Shown here in pieces: positions 6,044 through 7,207 of a stretch of DNA of 7,207 bases. Source of the stretch: Planctomycetota bacterium (GTDB lineage: Bacteria > Planctomycetota > Phycisphaerae > SM23-33); assembly GCA_003644335.1 (NCBI GenBank), contig QNCB01000058.1:1-7207 (forward strand), read 5' to 3'. Under the pieces are notes generated by a model. It did no database searches and was not told where the DNA came from. It saw only the letters and a list, made by a program, of their open reading frames with translations. The position numbers and the translations under genes were made by a program. Every line of letters starts with the position of its first letter. Within the stretch, counting starts at the first letter, position 1.

Positions 6044-7072
6044 ATGAAAGCTCTGGTTAAAACCAAGTCGCGGGAAGGCCTCTGGCTTGAAGACGTGCCG
6101 GTTCCCGAGATTGGCATAAACGATGTGCTGATAAAAATACTTCAGACGAGTGTTTGCGGTACGGATGTTCATATCTGGAACTGGGACGAATGGGCACAGA
6201 AAACCATTCCCGTTCCCATGACGGTGGGGCATGAATTCGTCGGTGCTGTCGAGGAGATCGGTTCCAATGTCTACGGCTATAAGAAGGGCGATTTGGTTAG
6301 CGGCGAGGGTCATATTGTCTGTGGCCGATGTCGCAACTGCCTGGCAGGCCGGCGACATTTGTGCGCACATACAAAGGGAGTGGGTGTAAATCGGGACGGA
6401 GCCTTTGCTGAATATCTAGCCATTCCGGTCAGCAATGTCTGGCCTGCGGATAAAAATATTCCGCTTGAAGTTCTAAGTTGTTTCGACCCGCTGGGCAATG
6501 CTACTCATACCGCGCTGTCGTTTGATCTGCTCGGCGAGGATATACTTATTACCGGGGCCGGGCCGATAGGCATTATGGCGACGGCTATCGCAAGGCACTG
6601 CAAGGCTCGATATATTGTTGTTACGGACGTCAATCCGTATCGGCTGGAATTGGCGAAACAAATGGGCGCGACGCTGGCGATAGATGTACGAGAAAAGTCT
6701 ATCGCTGATGCTCAAAAAACTCTCGGCATGATCGAAGGCTTCGACGTCGGCATGGAGATGTCCGGCAACCCGCAGGCCTTTCGGGATATGCTTGCCAATA
6801 TGTGTCACGGCGGCAAAATTGCCATGCTGGGTATCTTGCCAAAATCCGAAATAGACTGGGACACGATTGTGTTCAACAGCCTGACGATTAAAGGTATCTA
6901 TGGCAGGGAGATGTACGAAACATGGTACAAGATGACTATGATGATACAGTGCGGGCTGGACATTACGCCTGTTATTACGCATCAATTTCATTATACCGAG
7001 TTTGAAAAGGCCTTTGAAATAATGAGGTCTGGTAATTCCGGAAAAGTAATTTTAGACTGGTCAAAAAAGTAA
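6044..7072 (+). CDS. tdh: L-threonine 3-dehydrogenase
   Basis: This zinc-dependent medium-chain dehydrogenase oxidises L-threonine with NAD+ to 2-amino-3-ketobutyrate, the substrate of Kbl encoded next. Its 342 residues match the length of E. coli Tdh (341) and align with it from memory along nearly the whole chain. Catalytic zinc residues are C38 (in CGTDVH), H63 and E64 (GHE). The structural zinc has C93, C96, C99 and C107. The NAD-binding Rossmann motif is GAGPIG at 171-176 with acidic D195 at the end of the second strand, which favours NAD over [17 protein letters not shown] at 147-159 and [16 protein letters not shown] at 282-297 are Tdh-typical. AAGGA at 6031-6035 lies eight bases before the ATG. 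The stop overlaps the Shine-Dalgarno of kbl, a sign of coupled translation. Confidence 0.95.
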   Translation: MKALVKTKSREGLWLEDVPVPEIGINDVLIKILQTSVCGTDVHIWNWDEWAQKTIPVPMTVGHEFVGAVEEIGSNVYGYKKGDLVSGEGHIVCGRCRNCLAGRRHLCAHTKGVGVNRDGAFAEYLAIPVSNVWPADKNIPLEVLSCFDPLGNATHTALSFDLLGEDILITGAGPIGIMATAIARHCKARYIVVTDVNPYRLELAKQMGATLAIDVREKSIADAQKTLGMIEGFDVGMEMSGNPQAFRDMLANMCHGGKIAMLGILPKSEIDWDTIVFNSLTIKGIYGREMYETWYKMTMMIQCGLDITPVITHQFHYTEFEKAFEIMRSGNSGKVILDWSKK

Positions 7073-7083
7073 GGATTTTCGAC

Positions 7084-7207
7084 ATGTTCAAAAATTTCAA
7101 AAAACATATAGAAGCCCAGCTGGATGAAATTCGTAGCGGCGGACTTTATAAAGACGAGAGAATTATTGCCTCGCCTCAAGATGCGAAAATTAAAGTAGCC
7201 GGCGGCG
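7084..7207 (+). CDS. kbl: 2-amino-3-ketobutyrate CoA ligase (glycine C-acetyltransferase), N-terminal part
   Basis: The first 41 codons are present before the window ends. The stretch LDEIRSGGLYKDERIIASPQ, followed by D-A-K-I-K-V-A-G-G, corresponds to the N terminus of Kbl, a PLP enzyme of the alpha-oxoamine synthase family that splits 2-amino-3-ketobutyrate with CoA into glycine and acetyl-CoA. The PLP lysine and the rest of the catalytic domain lie beyond the edge. ATG 7084 follows AAGGA (7071-7075) by eight bases and starts 11 bases after the tdh stop, the usual tdh-kbl arrangement. The partner gene and this N-terminal signature make the call firm despite the truncation. Confidence 0.9.
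   Translation, partial: MFKNFKKHIEAQLDEIRSGGLYKDERIIASPQDAKIKVAGG

Noticed and set aside
6473..6991. A 172-codon minus-strand open frame inside tdh
   Set aside because: It is antisense to a well-conserved dehydrogenase and its translation is rich in His, Arg and Asn with no domain signature.
6044..7072. Sorbitol or generic alcohol dehydrogenase instead of threonine dehydrogenase
   Set aside because: Near full-length agreement with E. coli Tdh signatures and the kbl gene immediately downstream favour threonine dehydrogenase.
1..7207. CRISPR array, toxin-antitoxin, phage or defence module
   Set aside because: No regularly spaced direct repeats, small paired toxin-antitoxin genes, phage structural genes or nuclease/helicase defence genes are seen. 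The content is metabolic.

Overview
The window carries seven plus-strand coding segments packed as one or two operons of central and accessory carbon metabolism. There is a degraded insertion-sequence tail at the left edge and a gene cut off at the right edge. No tRNA, rRNA or CRISPR array is visible. The likely source is an anaerobic or uncultured bacterium. Two divergent URO-D-superfamily proteins, a COG2159 amidohydrolase and an RfaE-like kinase fused to a HAD domain are a combination I associate with the PVC group (Planctomycetota/Phycisphaerae, Lentisphaerota). That placement is an inference; no taxonomic marker gene is present.

Layout. Positions 3-74 encode the last residues of an IS30-type transposase. 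Positions 75-280 are a leader/intergenic region with a 20-codon candidate small ORF, small hairpins and a weak candidate promoter. Positions 281-2191 encode a 636-residue fusion of a PfkB/RfaE-like sugar kinase with a capped HAD phosphatase. Positions 2228-3262 encode a URO-D/MtaA-like protein. Positions 3263-3503 form a 241-base gap with two imperfect hairpins and an unexplained open frame that continues past the upstream TAG. Positions 3504-4004 encode a small HIT-like protein, noticeably AT-richer than its neighbours. Positions 4041-5120 encode a second, divergent URO-D-like protein, 5143-6030 an amidohydrolase, 6044-7072 L-threonine 3-dehydrogenase (tdh), and 7084-7207 the start of 2-amino-3-ketobutyrate CoA ligase (kbl).

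How the genes may work together. The tdh-kbl pair is the standard two-step route from threonine to glycine plus acetyl-CoA, and it is the firmest functional call here. The genes before it (HIT-like, URO-D-like, amidohydrolase) are joined to it by gaps of only 11-36 bases, each with a Shine-Dalgarno sequence, so they are probably co-transcribed. URO-D-superfamily proteins of the MtaA/MtbA type move methyl groups, and glycine feeds one-carbon metabolism, so a C1 link is conceivable. No corrinoid protein is seen, and the two URO-D paralogues have complementary losses in the zinc motif, so their chemistry is unknown. The kinase-HAD fusion resembles the first two steps of nucleotide-heptose synthesis (kinase, then phosphatase) in one chain, but its HAD domain has a large cap unlike GmhB. 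Its substrate is therefore open.
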